A stretch of 64,000 nt of DNA, from the NCBI RefSeq assembly GCF_007746075.1, contig NZ_CP036339.1:806001-870000 (forward strand). The letters run 5' to 3'. The first letter of the stretch is position 1; every line of letters begins with the position of its first letter. The translations under genes were made by a program, and so were the position numbers. This DNA comes from Lacipirellula limnantheis. GTDB taxonomy: Bacteria; Planctomycetota; Planctomycetia; Pirellulales; Lacipirellulaceae. A model generated the notes under the pieces. It ran no database searches. It had not been told where the DNA came from and was given only the letters and a program-made list of their open reading frames with translations. This document shows, piece after piece, positions 8,756 through 21,183 of the stretch.

Positions 8756-9844
8756 ATGCGAATTTCAACCTCCACGCCGTGCGCCGCGCTGATCTTAATG
8801 GCAGCGGTCGTCGCCTCAGCGTCGGCCGCAGGGGCCGATGAACTGCTCCGCGCTTGCATTCCGCGGGCGACGGCAGCGCCGAAGATCGATGGCAAGCTCG
8901 ACGAGCCAGCGTATCAGCAAGCGCTCTGTACGCCGGTCGAATACTTCCACCGGGACGTTGCCAATCGCGCGGCGCAGTTTTACTACCTGTGGGACGACGA
9001 GGCTTTCTACGTTGGGTTGCGCACGCTTGACGCGGCCGCCTACTCGCCCGAAACGCCGCTCTGGGAAGGGGACGCGGTGGAATGGTACTTCGATGTTCGC
9101 CGCGGCGATGGTTTTCTCAGTCGCAACTGGCCCAAGGCGCGCCAGCCGGGCGCGGTCCATTGCTTTTTTACGCCGATGACCTTGGGAGTCGTGGCGCCGC
9201 GCTTTACGGTGCGTCCGGGCTACGACGAATCAATTCCGCGCGCGGGGGTCGAAGTCGCCGCCCAGCGAACGGCGTTGGGGCTGGAAGTCGAGTTCAAATT
9301 GCCGTGGAAGAACTTTCCCGACTTCAAGCCGGGGGCCGGCGAGGTGATCGGGCTGGACGCCGAACTATCGTACAGCGACGGCGGGCAGCGCTCGTACCGG
9401 TCGTTTGTGTTTGGCAGCCCGCTCTCGGTGCAGCAGCCGGCGAATTTGGCCCGGGTGAAGTTGGTGGAGAAGTTCGATCGCGACTGCTGGGAGATCAGCG
9501 GCCCCGTGATGATGCCGATGCGAGTTGACGTCCCTTGGTCGCAGGCAGGCGAGCCGCAGGTGGTGGGTCAAATGGCGCTGCCGCCGGGCGGCGCGACGCC
9601 GCCGGGGCGAATTGTCTTTCAGGTTCAGGATCTGACCGGAAAAGTGCTGGGAGAATTCGAGGCCCAGGAGACTCGCGAACTAGCGACCAGCGGGAACTTT
9701 GCGGTACGAGAAGCCAGCTGGCCCGCTTCGATCGCGGCGCCGGGCCGCTTCCAAGTCGAAGCGATCGTTTACGATGCCGCCGGCAGGGAACTCACCCGCG
9801 TGGCGCCCCGCATGGTCAGCGTGAATATGGAACCTGGCTACTAG
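8756..9844 (+). CDS. Secreted CBM9/DOMON-like protein
   Basis: A 362-residue protein with a signal peptide (about residues 1-24, Ala-Ser-Ala-Ser-Ala-Ala region). Residues 35-230 match the carbohydrate-binding family 9-like pattern: PKIDGKLDEPAYQQA, the aromatic strand FYYLWDDEAFYVGLR, WEGDAVEWYFDVRR and a late VEFKLPWKNF strand. This fold is common in planctomycete polysaccharide-associated proteins; no catalytic site is visible, so binding is the likely role. The remaining 130 residues form a second beta-rich region without a recognised family. It lies 121 bases after the SDR gene and 106 bases before the PSD1 gene, on the same strand. Confidence 0.75.
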   Translation: MRISTSTPCAALILMAAVVASASAAGADELLRACIPRATAAPKIDGKLDEPAYQQALCTPVEYFHRDVANRAAQFYYLWDDEAFYVGLRTLDAAAYSPETPLWEGDAVEWYFDVRRGDGFLSRNWPKARQPGAVHCFFTPMTLGVVAPRFTVRPGYDESIPRAGVEVAAQRTALGLEVEFKLPWKNFPDFKPGAGEVIGLDAELSYSDGGQRSYRSFVFGSPLSVQQPANLARVKLVEKFDRDCWEISGPVMMPMRVDVPWSQAGEPQVVGQMALPPGGATPPGRIVFQVQDLTGKVLGEFEAQETRELATSGNFAVREASWPASIAAPGRFQVEAIVYDAAGRELTRVAPRMVSVNMEPGY

Positions 9845-9950
9845 GGGACAGGCGCGCAAATCGCCGGCGCATGCGTCGGCGCGGGGGGTGCTTCGGGTAT
9901 AATGGACGGTCTCTTCCCGCGGCGTCTTCGTGCGCCGATGACTTCTTCCG

Positions 9951-13001
<3,051 letters not shown>

Positions 13002-13047
13002 CTTCCTGGCATTGCCAGGTCGGAAATATTGAACAGAGCACACGACT

Positions 13048-14532
13048 ATGGATTCTTCGCGACTTTCGATCGGCGCTGAGCAGGCCCAACGGCAAATGAC
13101 GCGGCGTTATCTGCTAGGCCGCACGGCCGGCTATCTAGGGGCAGCGGCGTTTGCGTCGCTCGGTGGCCGCGGCGCCCGGGCGGCGCTCAGCAGCAGTCCG
13201 CCGGCGCAGGGATTGGGGCTGGGCGGCTTGCCTCATTTTCCACCGACCGCCAAGCGCGTCATTTACCTGTTTCAATCGGGCGGGCCGTCGCACGTCGACT
13301 TGTTCGACTACCATCCGCGGCTTCGAGAGCTTCACGGCACGGAACTGCCCGATTCGATTCGCCAGGGTCAGCGGATCACTGGCATGACGAGCGGTCAGTC
13401 GAATTTTCCGGTCGTGGCGCCGATGTTCAAATTCGCCCGCCATGGCCAGGTCGGCACATGGGTCAGCGAACTGCTGCCGCACACAGCGAAAATCGTCGAT
13501 GAGCTGACGATCGTCAAGTCGCTCCACACCGAGGCAATCAATCACGATCCGGCCATCACGTTTATCAACACGGGTACGCAGCAACTCGGCAAGCCGAGCA
13601 TGGGCGCCTGGTTGAGTTACGGTCTCGGGTGCGAAACGCAGAATCTGCCCGCGTACGTGGTGATGGTTTCCAAGGCCAACCGCCCCAATATGCAGCCGCT
13701 GTTCGCGCGGCTATGGGGAAGCGGATTTCTGCCGTCGAGCCACCAAGGGGTGCGGTTTCGCGCGGGCAAGGATCCGGTCCTTTACCTCAGCAATCCGCCC
13801 GGCGTGTCGCCTGACCGGCGACGTAGCATGCTCGACTCGCTGGCGGCGCTCAACGAGATTCAGTTTCAGCAATCGCAAGATCCCGAAACCGAGACTCGCA
13901 TCCAGCAGTACGAGATGGCGTATCGCATGCAGACGTCGGTTCCGGAACTGATGGACCTTTCCGATGAGTCGGACCAGACGTTCAAGCTTTACGGTGAGTC
14001 GGCGCGTCGGCCGGGGACGTTTGCCGCCAACTGCCTGCTTGCCCGGCGGCTGGCGGAGCGCGGCGTGCGGTTCATTCAACTCTTCCATCGCGATTGGGAT
14101 CAGCACTTCCGCTTGCCGCGCGACATTGCCGAGCAATGCCGCGACACCGATCAGGCGAGCGCCGGACTGGTCATGGACCTGAAGGAACGGGGGCTGCTGG
14201 ACGACACCCTAGTGATCTGGGGAGGCGAGTTCGGTCGCACGATCTATTCGCAGGGCGCCCTGACGGCGACTGATCATGGCCGCGATCACCATGGTCGGTG
14301 CTTCAGCGCGTGGATGGCGGGGGGCGGCGTGCGCGCCGGCTACGAGCATGGCGAGACGGACGACTATTGCTACAACATCGTCCGCGATCCGGTCCACATC
14401 AACGATCTGAATGCGACGATCCTGCACACGATGGGCATCGATCACGAGCGCTTCACCTTCCCGTACCAGGGGCTCGACCAGCGTTTGACCGGCGTTGAAG
14501 GGGCGCGCGTCGAGCCGCGACTCCTGCGATGA
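13048..14532 (+). CDS. DUF1501 domain protein, sulfatase/phosphatase-like fold
   Basis: A 494-residue protein that pairs with the PSD1 gene upstream. The N-terminus contains a twin-arginine-like sequence (MTRRYLLGR, Arg19-Arg20) followed by a hydrophobic stretch, suggesting Tat export. Family features visible are the [20 protein letters not shown] opening, HDPAITF, the WGGEFGRT segment and the [16 protein letters not shown] metal-site-like region. DUF1501 proteins share the alkaline phosphatase/sulfatase fold, but this one has no obvious Cys/Ser formylglycine motif, so catalysis is unproven. Its last four bases (ATGA) overlap the next gene's start, indicating translational coupling with a PEP-CTERM protein. 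Confidence 0.9.
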   Translation: MDSSRLSIGAEQAQRQMTRRYLLGRTAGYLGAAAFASLGGRGARAALSSSPPAQGLGLGGLPHFPPTAKRVIYLFQSGGPSHVDLFDYHPRLRELHGTELPDSIRQGQRITGMTSGQSNFPVVAPMFKFARHGQVGTWVSELLPHTAKIVDELTIVKSLHTEAINHDPAITFINTGTQQLGKPSMGAWLSYGLGCETQNLPAYVVMVSKANRPNMQPLFARLWGSGFLPSSHQGVRFRAGKDPVLYLSNPPGVSPDRRRSMLDSLAALNEIQFQQSQDPETETRIQQYEMAYRMQTSVPELMDLSDESDQTFKLYGESARRPGTFAANCLLARRLAERGVRFIQLFHRDWDQHFRLPRDIAEQCRDTDQASAGLVMDLKERGLLDDTLVIWGGEFGRTIYSQGALTATDHGRDHHGRCFSAWMAGGGVRAGYEHGETDDYCYNIVRDPVHINDLNATILHTMGIDHERFTFPYQGLDQRLTGVEGARVEPRLLR

Positions 14533-16385
14533 TCCGTTTGCGTCTTCTCGCCGTCGCGGTTGCGCTCGCCTTGGCAACGACGTCGCCAGGGCGCGCCCAA
14601 CTGTTTCAGATCAAAGTCGTCGATTCCCAAACCGGTCGCGGCGTGCCGCTCGTGGAATTGCAACCTACCGGCGGGCCAAAACTGATCACCGACAGCAACG
14701 GCATCGTCGCTCTCGACGATCCGGCGCTACTGAACAAGAACGTCCCGTTCGGGTTTCAGAGCTACGGCTACTCGCAGTGGGGACAGACGTTTCAGACCAC
14801 CGCCGGCGGCAGCGTCCAGATCGCGCTCGATCGCCGTAACCTTGCCGAGCGGCTCTACCGCGTGACCGGCCCGGGGATCTACGCCGACAGCATTGAGGCG
14901 GGAATTCCGGCGCCGATCGCCCACCCGCTCCACAACGCCAACGTGAAGGGGCAGGACTCGGTCCAGACCGCGGTGTACAAGAATCAAATCTACTGGTTTT
15001 GGGGCGATACGCTCTACGAAGTCGGCTTCGGCAATTTCCGCACGTCGGGCGCGCGCTCGCCGTTGCCTGGCCAAGGGGGGCTCGACCCTTCGGTCGGCGT
15101 CGACCTGAACTACTTCGTGAATTCCAGCGGTTCCGCGCGGCAGATGATGCCGCTGTCCGATCCCGGCCCCGTCTGGATCGACGGCCTGTTCACCGTCAAA
15201 GACAACGACGGCGTTGAGCGGATGCTCACCCACTACTCCCGGATGAACTCTGATCCGGCCCATGCGTTTGAAGTCCTTGAGCATGGGCTGGCGCTTTACG
15301 GCGACTTGACTGATTCGTTCTCGCGGCATCGCATTTATGCGGCAGGCGCCCCGATCACGCCGAAGGGGCACGCCTTCCGCCAGACGGTCGACGGCCAGGA
15401 ATACATCTACTTCGCCGAAGATTATCCCAACGTTCGCGTGAAGGCCGACTGGAACAGCGTCACCGACGTTTCGCAGTGGGAGGCTTATACCCCACTGCAG
15501 GCGAACACCCGCTTCAACGCCACGGCGCCGCCGCTGGAAACCGACGCTGCCGGAAACATCGTCTTCGGCTGGAAGAAAAACGCGGATCCGCTATCGGCCG
15601 ACATGGTCAGCAAACTTGTGCAGCAGGGATTCATCGAGCGCGACGATTCGCCGTTCCGGTTGGAGGATCACGCAACGGGGCGACCGATCCAGCTCCATCG
15701 GGCGTCGGTCCACTGGAATGAATATCGCCAGAACTATGTGATGATCGGCACGGAATCGTTTGGCGACAGCTTTTTGGGCGAAGTCTGGTTCTCGGAGGCG
15801 CCGACGCCGGAAGGCCCCTGGGCCGATGCGATCAAAGTCGTCACGCACGATCGGGGCGCTAGCGGCGACTACACGTTTTACAATCCGACGTCGCATCCAT
15901 TCTTTGATCAGGAGGGAGGACGCTTCATTTACTTCGAGGGGACTTACGCCAACACCTTCTCCGGCAACAATTCGCCAACGCCGGTCTACGACTACAACCA
16001 GATGATGTACCGACTTGATCTCGCGACGGTTCCGGCGCTCACGCGACTGGGCGGCGATTTCGACGACGACGGCGACGTCGACGGATCCGACTTGCTCGTG
16101 TGGCAACAATCGCTCGGAACAACCGTCGCCTCCGGGACAGGCGCCGACGCCGATGGCAATGGATGGGTTGAGTCATTCGACTTAGCGCCCTGGAAGCGGC
16201 GATTCGGACGCGCCGTGGCCGGCGGCAGTCCGCCCGCAGCTGTGCCAGAGCCCGCCGCCGCCATGCTCGCGACGATTGCCATCATCGCGCGGTGTGCGAT
16301 TGCCCTACGGAGCCGGGGACTGAAGTCGTGTCACTTGTCCGCGAGCACGAACTGGACGTTGGGGTTGCCGCTCTCGGTTTCGTAG
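14529..16385 (+). CDS. PEP-CTERM protein with dockerin-like repeat and a DUF4185-like propeller region
   Basis: A 618-residue protein starting in a 4-base overlap with the DUF1501 gene. It has a signal peptide (1-23), then a beta-rich region whose [15 protein letters not shown] stretch resembles DUF4185/GH43-type propeller proteins (weak assignment). Two EF-hand-like loops form a dockerin-like repeat at about 508-560 ([18 protein letters not shown] and [20 protein letters not shown]). A VPEP motif starts near 571, followed by a hydrophobic helix, as in PEP-CTERM sorting signals. Unusually, about 25 residues follow the anchor's basic end, running through the repeat at 16308-16324 and overlapping the convergent gene by 55 bases. 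Exosortase-dependent surface sorting is inferred. Confidence 0.82.
   Translation: MIRLRLLAVAVALALATTSPGRAQLFQIKVVDSQTGRGVPLVELQPTGGPKLITDSNGIVALDDPALLNKNVPFGFQSYGYSQWGQTFQTTAGGSVQIALDRRNLAERLYRVTGPGIYADSIEAGIPAPIAHPLHNANVKGQDSVQTAVYKNQIYWFWGDTLYEVGFGNFRTSGARSPLPGQGGLDPSVGVDLNYFVNSSGSARQMMPLSDPGPVWIDGLFTVKDNDGVERMLTHYSRMNSDPAHAFEVLEHGLALYGDLTDSFSRHRIYAAGAPITPKGHAFRQTVDGQEYIYFAEDYPNVRVKADWNSVTDVSQWEAYTPLQANTRFNATAPPLETDAAGNIVFGWKKNADPLSADMVSKLVQQGFIERDDSPFRLEDHATGRPIQLHRASVHWNEYRQNYVMIGTESFGDSFLGEVWFSEAPTPEGPWADAIKVVTHDRGASGDYTFYNPTSHPFFDQEGGRFIYFEGTYANTFSGNNSPTPVYDYNQMMYRLDLATVPALTRLGGDFDDDGDVDGSDLLVWQQSLGTTVASGTGADADGNGWVESFDLAPWKRRFGRAVAGGSPPAAVPEPAAAMLATIAIIARCAIALRSRGLKSCHLSASTNWTLGLPLSVS
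16308..16324. repeat. GC-rich repeat unit inside a coding 3' end
   Basis: CGGAGCCGGGGACTGAA differs from the copy at 5858-5874 by one base. It lies in frame at the end of the PEP-CTERM anchor of the plus-strand gene, seven bases before the stop of the convergent lipoprotein gene. Confidence 0.5.
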
Positions 16386-16954
16386 CCGAGCTCCGTCGCC
16401 GTGTTGTAGCGGGACGGCAGCGCGATCTTCGGATGGGTGATGCGGACTTTGAACGTGCCGTAGTGCAACGCCTTGAGCCGGTGGAGGTGCTCCGGCAGGA
16501 ACTCGGTTGGAATTGCCATGGCGGCCACTCCGGCGGCGTCGGTCACGCCGCGGGCCGCTTGAATCTCGCCGCCGAGATAGGCTTCGGGTTCGAAGACGAC
16601 CTCGGCGTCGGCGAGCGGCCGGCCTTGGTAGATCACGGCGCAATTGAGCTGCGTCGCGCCAGGATTGTGCTTGAACAATTCGCCCAGCCGCGCGGCGATC
16701 TCGGCCTGTTCGACCGACCCGCTCTGATCAACGTCATACGCCGCCAGCTTCGCGAGCATCGCCGGGCAGTTCGCCAGTTCGTCGGGCCCAAGGGCGCCGT
16801 CGCCGTTGGCGTCGTACGTTTTGATCGCTGCTGCGGCGGCGGTCGCGGGATCAACCTCAGGGACTTCGACCGCGCTCGGGCCGCCGGCACAGCCTAGGGC
16901 CGTCAGCAAGCACATTCGGGCAGGGATGCGGAATCGCTTCGCAGGCGTCGTCAT
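16331..16954 (-). CDS. EF-hand and transthyretin-like lipoprotein
   Basis: A 207-residue protein. A lipoprotein signal ends in LTALGC (Cys21). Two EF-hand-type calcium loops follow: YDANGDGALGPDEL (about 48-61) and YDVDQSGSVEQAEI (about 74-87). The C-terminal half is a transthyretin-like beta domain (LNCAVIYQGRPLADAEVVFE, VTDAAGVAAMAIP, GTFKVRITHP), similar in plan to the lipoprotein at 5888-6322. It lies downstream of the DUF1559 gene at 17009-18085 on the same strand, 54 bases away, giving the second lipoprotein/DUF1559 pair of the window. Its 3' end overlaps the convergent PEP-CTERM gene by 55 bases. Confidence 0.78.
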   Translation of the reverse strand: MTTPAKRFRIPARMCLLTALGCAGGPSAVEVPEVDPATAAAAAIKTYDANGDGALGPDELANCPAMLAKLAAYDVDQSGSVEQAEIAARLGELFKHNPGATQLNCAVIYQGRPLADAEVVFEPEAYLGGEIQAARGVTDAAGVAAMAIPTEFLPEHLHRLKALHYGTFKVRITHPKIALPSRYNTATELGYETESGNPNVQFVLADK

Positions 16955-17008
16955 CGCGTCTAGCAGGTCAATTCAGGGATGAAAGCAGGCGAGTCGTTGC
17001 ACGGCCAT

Positions 17009-18085
17009 TCAGTTGGAAATCGTCTGTCCGTCGAATCGGCTGGCGTACCGGCGATGAGTCTGTTCGTCGAGGTCGTATGACAGGGCGCGCACGGATCCGT
17101 CGCAGAATACCGCATGCCACGCTCCTGGGTGGGCGCTGCCGAAGCCTTGATAACTAAAGAATCCAGGCGTGTCGGGCAGCGGCGGCCACGCCTTGGTCGC
17201 GAAGCGGTGGGTGTCCCAATCGAAGCCCTGAAAATAGCCGTGGTTGTCGCCCCCGTCTGCCGTGCCGTCGGTCTCGTATTCGTTGGCGTTCATGTATTTT
17301 TCGCCGACTAGGTAGGTGTTGCTGACGCCGTCGGGGATCTGCCGCAACTCGATCTCGGAGCCCGAGAAGTTGACGCCGCTTTGCGCCGTGAACGGGGGAT
17401 ACTGCCCGGCCGGGTCCGCTCCGTACGGCTTGAGTCCCACGACGATCCAGGAGAGGAGTCGCGCGTCGTTGTCGCTGGGCCACTTGTCGTCTTGCGTCGT
17501 CTCCGGCGTATCGAGTCCTTCCAACTGATGCGTACAGCCCTTCACATTATCGCCGGCGTTGGCCGCATAGTCGCCGCGGGCGACCCTGGTCATCATGTCG
17601 GAGTTCAGCGGCTTCCACGCAGCGGGCGATCCGAACGCCAAGGCCTGTGCCGCTCGACGCGATGGGCAATTGAACGTTTCGACCGGCGTCGTCTGGAGTT
17701 TCACCGCGTTGGCCTTCTGCTGCGCGGTGATGGCCAGCTTGTTGCCGTCGCCCGGAATGTTGTAGAGGCTTTGCTGCTCGATATAGGGCAGAATCTGGTA
17801 CATCCACCCGCCGGGTTGCGTCCGTCCGATTCCCATCTCCACGTCGCCCACATGCCAAGGACTCCAGCCGGAACTCGGTAGGAACTTGTGCGTGCTCTCG
17901 TGATTCAGGAATCCCAGCCCAATCTGCTTTAGGTTGTTCGTGCACTGGCTCCGCCGGGCCGACTCCCGCGCCGCCTGCACCGCCGGCAGCAACAAGGCCA
18001 CGAGCACGCCGATGATGGCGATCACCACGAGGAGTTCCACCAGCGTAAATCCGCTGAATCTTGACCGACGTCGATGCCGCCTCAT
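17009..18085 (-). CDS. DUF1559 pseudopilin-like protein
   Basis: A 358-residue protein with a strongly basic leader (MRRHRRRSRF) before the prepilin-type helix [20 protein letters not shown] and the [16 protein letters not shown] continuation. The H-X9-DG motif is present near the C-terminus (His-Pro-Gly-Ala-Trp to Cys-Asp-Gly). The ATG at 18085 is preferred over one at 18115 because GAGG lies seven bases upstream and the longer form has no ribosome-binding site. Predicted surface location after prepilin peptidase processing. The EF-hand lipoprotein gene lies just downstream on the same strand. Confidence 0.9.
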   Translation of the reverse strand: MRRHRRRSRFSGFTLVELLVVIAIIGVLVALLLPAVQAARESARRSQCTNNLKQIGLGFLNHESTHKFLPSSGWSPWHVGDVEMGIGRTQPGGWMYQILPYIEQQSLYNIPGDGNKLAITAQQKANAVKLQTTPVETFNCPSRRAAQALAFGSPAAWKPLNSDMMTRVARGDYAANAGDNVKGCTHQLEGLDTPETTQDDKWPSDNDARLLSWIVVGLKPYGADPAGQYPPFTAQSGVNFSGSEIELRQIPDGVSNTYLVGEKYMNANEYETDGTADGGDNHGYFQGFDWDTHRFATKAWPPLPDTPGFFSYQGFGSAHPGAWHAVFCDGSVRALSYDLDEQTHRRYASRFDGQTISN

Positions 18086-18221
18086 GGACCGCCTCAAGGT
18101 AAGATAAGATGGCACGGGGCCAGTGATGAGCGAGGCGGGCCCGAAGTCGACCTCGCCATTGATTTGTCATTCTAATCAGATTTGCAGTTTTCGATCAGAG
18201 CTGCCAATCGTCGGCTCCAAC

Positions 18222-18227
18222 GAGGGG
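18222..18227 (+). promoter_or_regulatory. Ribosome-binding site setting the acetyltransferase start
   Basis: GAGGGG ends nine bases before the GTG at 18237. The frame is open further upstream (to 18123), but no such site precedes the earlier starts. Confidence 0.6.
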
Positions 18228-18236
18228 AAGACCTCA

Positions 18237-19139
18237 GTGACGGCGTTACCCACGTTCGACATTGCCGCATCTGGATTTTCCGTTCGTGCCGCCACGGCGA
18301 CCGACGCCAAGGCTTGTCGCATGTTGTTGCCGACGCTGGGCGTCGACGCCCGCTGGCTCGTGGCGATCGACCGCCGCCACCAGCTCGCGATCGGCGCCGC
18401 GGCCATCACCGCCGCCTGCCGGCCGTGGCCAGTCCCGGGACCAGGAGTCATGATTCATGTGATTGCTCCCTGTCGGCGTCAGGGCGTCGGCGCCAAGCTC
18501 TGCGCCGCCGCCGCGGCAGCGGCCCGCGCGCAAGGATTTGGGGCGATCTACGCGGCGCAGAAGTCGCTCCTCGAGGGCGAGGAAGTGCTCGGCTGGGAGC
18601 GGCTCGGATTCACGCCGTGCGAAACGATTGAAGAGCATCAACTGCCGCTCGATCAATTCGAGCCGCGATTGCAGCCGCTGATGGACCGGTTCCGCCGACA
18701 GGGCCGCATTCCTGCCGACGCGAGAATCGTCCCCCTTTACGCGGCAGATCGCGAGCAGGTATTGCAGCTTCATCTCGAGCATTTGGGCGGCGATCGAGAA
18801 TCCCTCCTCGCGAAGCTCGCGGGCCGCGGACCTGGCGCGTTCCATCCGCGGTATTCGCGCGTGCTGCTCGTGGGCGACCGGACCGTCGGTTGCATCCTCG
18901 CGCATCGCGGCTCGCCGACGGTCGCGGTCGTCGACGCCGACATCGTCGTTCCGGAGTTTCGCGGCGGTTGGGCCAATCTGTGGCTCAAGCTGGAGGCGAC
19001 GCAAGGGGCCCTTTCGTTGGGGATCACGCACTTTCACTTCAAGACGTTCGATCACTACGCCGATACGCGGAGCTTCACGGCCAAGTTAGGGGGTGCGGTC
19101 GTCAAGAAATTTGTACTCATGCATCGCCGGCTCGCTTGA
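18237..19139 (+). CDS. GNAT-type acyltransferase with two GNAT-like halves
   Basis: A 300-residue protein starting at a GTG with a good ribosome-binding site. The first half (about 15-150) has the acetyl-CoA loop pattern: VMIHVIAPCRRQGVGAKLCA, a V-x-x-x-x-R-x-x-G-x-x-x form of the GNAT motif, followed by AQGFGAIYAAQ and ERLGFTPCE. The second half (about 160-295) repeats the plan more weakly (VLLVGDRTVGCILAHRG, DADIVVPEFRGGWANLW). This suggests a tandem GNAT protein; the acyl acceptor is unknown. It is divergent from the DUF1559 gene and convergent with the TPR gene. A longer form from 18123 is possible but unsupported. Confidence 0.75.
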   Translation: MTALPTFDIAASGFSVRAATATDAKACRMLLPTLGVDARWLVAIDRRHQLAIGAAAITAACRPWPVPGPGVMIHVIAPCRRQGVGAKLCAAAAAAARAQGFGAIYAAQKSLLEGEEVLGWERLGFTPCETIEEHQLPLDQFEPRLQPLMDRFRRQGRIPADARIVPLYAADREQVLQLHLEHLGGDRESLLAKLAGRGPGAFHPRYSRVLLVGDRTVGCILAHRGSPTVAVVDADIVVPEFRGGWANLWLKLEATQGALSLGITHFHFKTFDHYADTRSFTAKLGGAVVKKFVLMHRRLA

Positions 19140-19169
19140 TGCGCATCGACCTCAAAAAGCAACGCAAAT

Positions 19170-20021
19170 TCAGTTTTTGCGCCCCGCATGACGACGCGCG
19201 ATGACGGCTCTACCGAGCTGACGGTATTCTCCCGCGGCAGCGAAATCGCCTTGCTCAGCGGCGAGTCGTGCCAGGAGGCGATATGGCGCCGCCAAGTTCG
19301 GACCGAGCGTCGCCGCCGCCCGCAGCGCCGCCGTCGCCTCGAACGGCCGCTGCATTTGGACGAGCGCCATACCGAGCCAGTAGTGCGCCGTCGCCAGGCG
19401 CGGTTCCTGTTCAATCGCTCGCAGCGCTGCATCGACCGCCGCGGCAACGTCGCCCCGACGGAATGCCATCGCCGCCATTCCGACCCACGCCGCTCCCTGC
19501 GGCCCAGCTGCCGCGCTCGCGCGGCGGTACGCTTCCTCCGCGGCGATTAAGTTTCCGCGGCGAAGTTCGACCTCGCCGATCAGCGCATCGGCCGCTGGCA
19601 AGGGTGATTGCAGGCGCGAGGCGTACTCGGCGTGATCGCGCGCCGCAGCCAGCGATCGCCGCCGCAGCGCCAATCGCGCCCGCAGTAGCGCCAATTCTGC
19701 ATGCTCCACGCCGCGGCATTCCAACCAGCGCAACTGTTCCTCGGCCGCCCCCCACTGCCCCGTCCGAAAATACGCCCGGGCCAACAAGTGGTGCGGGGCC
19801 GGCCAATCCGAAGGTGCGTCGAGCATCGGTTCCAGCACAGCGATCGCTTCGGTCGGCGCGTCTCGTTTGAGCAACTCTTCCGCCGAATGGAGCGTCGCCT
19901 GCTGCGACCGAGCAACGGACGCTTCGCGCGCCGCCACATCCAACGGGTCTTCGTAGCCCAGCGCGATCAGATGTCGCACCGACGCCAACTCAGCGGCAAC
20001 GCCGGACAGGTCTTTAGGCAT
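19170..20021 (-). CDS. TPR-repeat protein
   Basis: A 283-residue protein made almost wholly of tetratricopeptide-type helix pairs: for example EAIAVLEPMLDAPSDWPAPH, LLARAYFRTGQWGAAEEQL, LIGEVELRRGNLIAAEEAYR and HYWLGMALVQMQRPFEATAA. No signal peptide is seen. Start 20021 lies 27 bases after the stop of the upstream PEP-CTERM gene; a frame extension to 20066 would overlap that gene. The opening segment (SVRHLIALGYEDPLD) resembles the junction in planctomycete alkaline-phosphatase-family proteins where the catalytic domain ends and TPRs begin, so this may be a detached C-terminus; no catalytic fragment is nearby. The function, probably a scaffold, is unknown. Confidence 0.72.
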   Translation of the reverse strand: MPKDLSGVAAELASVRHLIALGYEDPLDVAAREASVARSQQATLHSAEELLKRDAPTEAIAVLEPMLDAPSDWPAPHHLLARAYFRTGQWGAAEEQLRWLECRGVEHAELALLRARLALRRRSLAAARDHAEYASRLQSPLPAADALIGEVELRRGNLIAAEEAYRRASAAAGPQGAAWVGMAAMAFRRGDVAAAVDAALRAIEQEPRLATAHYWLGMALVQMQRPFEATAALRAAATLGPNLAAPYRLLARLAAEQGDFAAAGEYRQLGRAVIARRHAGRKN

Positions 20022-20047
20022 GCGATCTCGATTGCAACGGCCCGCAT

Positions 20048-21118
20048 CTAGGTCCGGCGACGCCAACGTCGAACCGCAAACCGACTCACGAGCAGCAGCC
20101 CGCCCAATCCCCCGAGCAAGGCGGAGCTCGGCTCCGGGACCGCGGCCGTTGCGACCTGAGCCGCCACGGTCGCCGAGCCGAAGCCGCCCTTCCAGAGCGT
20201 CAGGTCAGGGCCGTCGACGACGCCGTTGCCGTTGCCGTCGGCTCCGCTGAACGCGGTGACCGAGTTGCCGAAGGTTCGCTGCCACAACAGAAAGTCGGCG
20301 CCGTCGATCTTGCCGTCATCGTTGTAGTCAGCGCTGGGCGCCACCGGGCCCGTGTCGCCGGCCATGATTTCGACGTCGGGCTCGGTTTCGTATCCCCAGC
20401 CGACGACGGCGCCGGTCGCATCGGCCTCGTTGTCGATGCGAATGCCGATCCAACCATAGTTGTTCAGGTTGGCGTTGTTCAGGTCCATCTTCAAGCCGAG
20501 GTAGCGCACCGCGCCATTGAGTCCGAGAAAGTTCGGTCCATCCGAAGGGACTGTTACTTTCTCGGGTGGAAGGCCGCCCAAGACCTGGTCAATCTGCGTG
20601 GCGTCCTCGTCGATCAGCCGGTTCGCCCGAATCGTCGTGCCGCCGCCCAAAAAGTTATCGCCTTCTTGGAAATCGAACGTCAGCGACGGACCGATCATCG
20701 TCCCCTGCGTCAGCGCCGCCGGATAGGAGCCAGCAGGGCCGTTAATCGCGTACGCTGAGACGCCTCCGTCGTTCGCCGCCCCGACTCCCGTGGGGAAAGT
20801 TGCAAAGCCGTCGATCGGTAGTGGATTCGTTTCGCTGTTAACGTCGTTCTTGTCGATTTGCAGGTAATCGAGATTGCTGCCGTTGAGGTTGTAGCGATCG
20901 TGATCGATCTGAAAGTCGATCTGCCCATCCCCGTTGAAGTCGACGCCGACTTCTCCATTGATGCCGAACGGCTGCACCGCCGTGCTGCCCACGACGGCGC
21001 CCTGCGCGTCGCCGCTCAGCAGCGCGACGCCGCCAGCCGCCGCTAGGTACGCCGCCAGTCGGGCCTCCCGGCCTGTCGGCAGCTGCGTCTCCTTCAACTC
21101 AGTCGCTTGATCGTTCAT
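20048..21118 (-). CDS. PEP-CTERM protein with dockerin-like repeat (tandem paralogue A)
   Basis: A 356-residue protein. The N-terminal region RLAAYLAAAGGVALL is a signal-like helix after about 20 polar residues. The middle part (about 44-250) is beta-rich with the paired phrases VQPFGINGEVGVDFNGDGQI, DYLQIDKNDVN and GWIGIRIDNEADATGAVVG, which recur in the neighbour at 21184-22041. A dockerin-like pair of calcium loops is at 264-314, and the PEP-CTERM motif (VPEP at 327-330, hydrophobic helix, final Arg run) ends it. The ATG at 21118 is preceded by AGGCAGG; a TTG at 21139 is less likely. Surface location via exosortase is inferred; the function is unknown. Confidence 0.85.
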   Translation of the reverse strand: MNDQATELKETQLPTGREARLAAYLAAAGGVALLSGDAQGAVVGSTAVQPFGINGEVGVDFNGDGQIDFQIDHDRYNLNGSNLDYLQIDKNDVNSETNPLPIDGFATFPTGVGAANDGGVSAYAINGPAGSYPAALTQGTMIGPSLTFDFQEGDNFLGGGTTIRANRLIDEDATQIDQVLGGLPPEKVTVPSDGPNFLGLNGAVRYLGLKMDLNNANLNNYGWIGIRIDNEADATGAVVGWGYETEPDVEIMAGDTGPVAPSADYNDDGKIDGADFLLWQRTFGNSVTAFSGADGNGNGVVDGPDLTLWKGGFGSATVAAQVATAAVPEPSSALLGGLGGLLLVSRFAVRRWRRRT

Positions 21119-21183
21119 AGCCTGCCTACATCCATTCAATGAAAATGTGTACGGCCGCAGGGCCGCTCATTAGTGAGATGACG

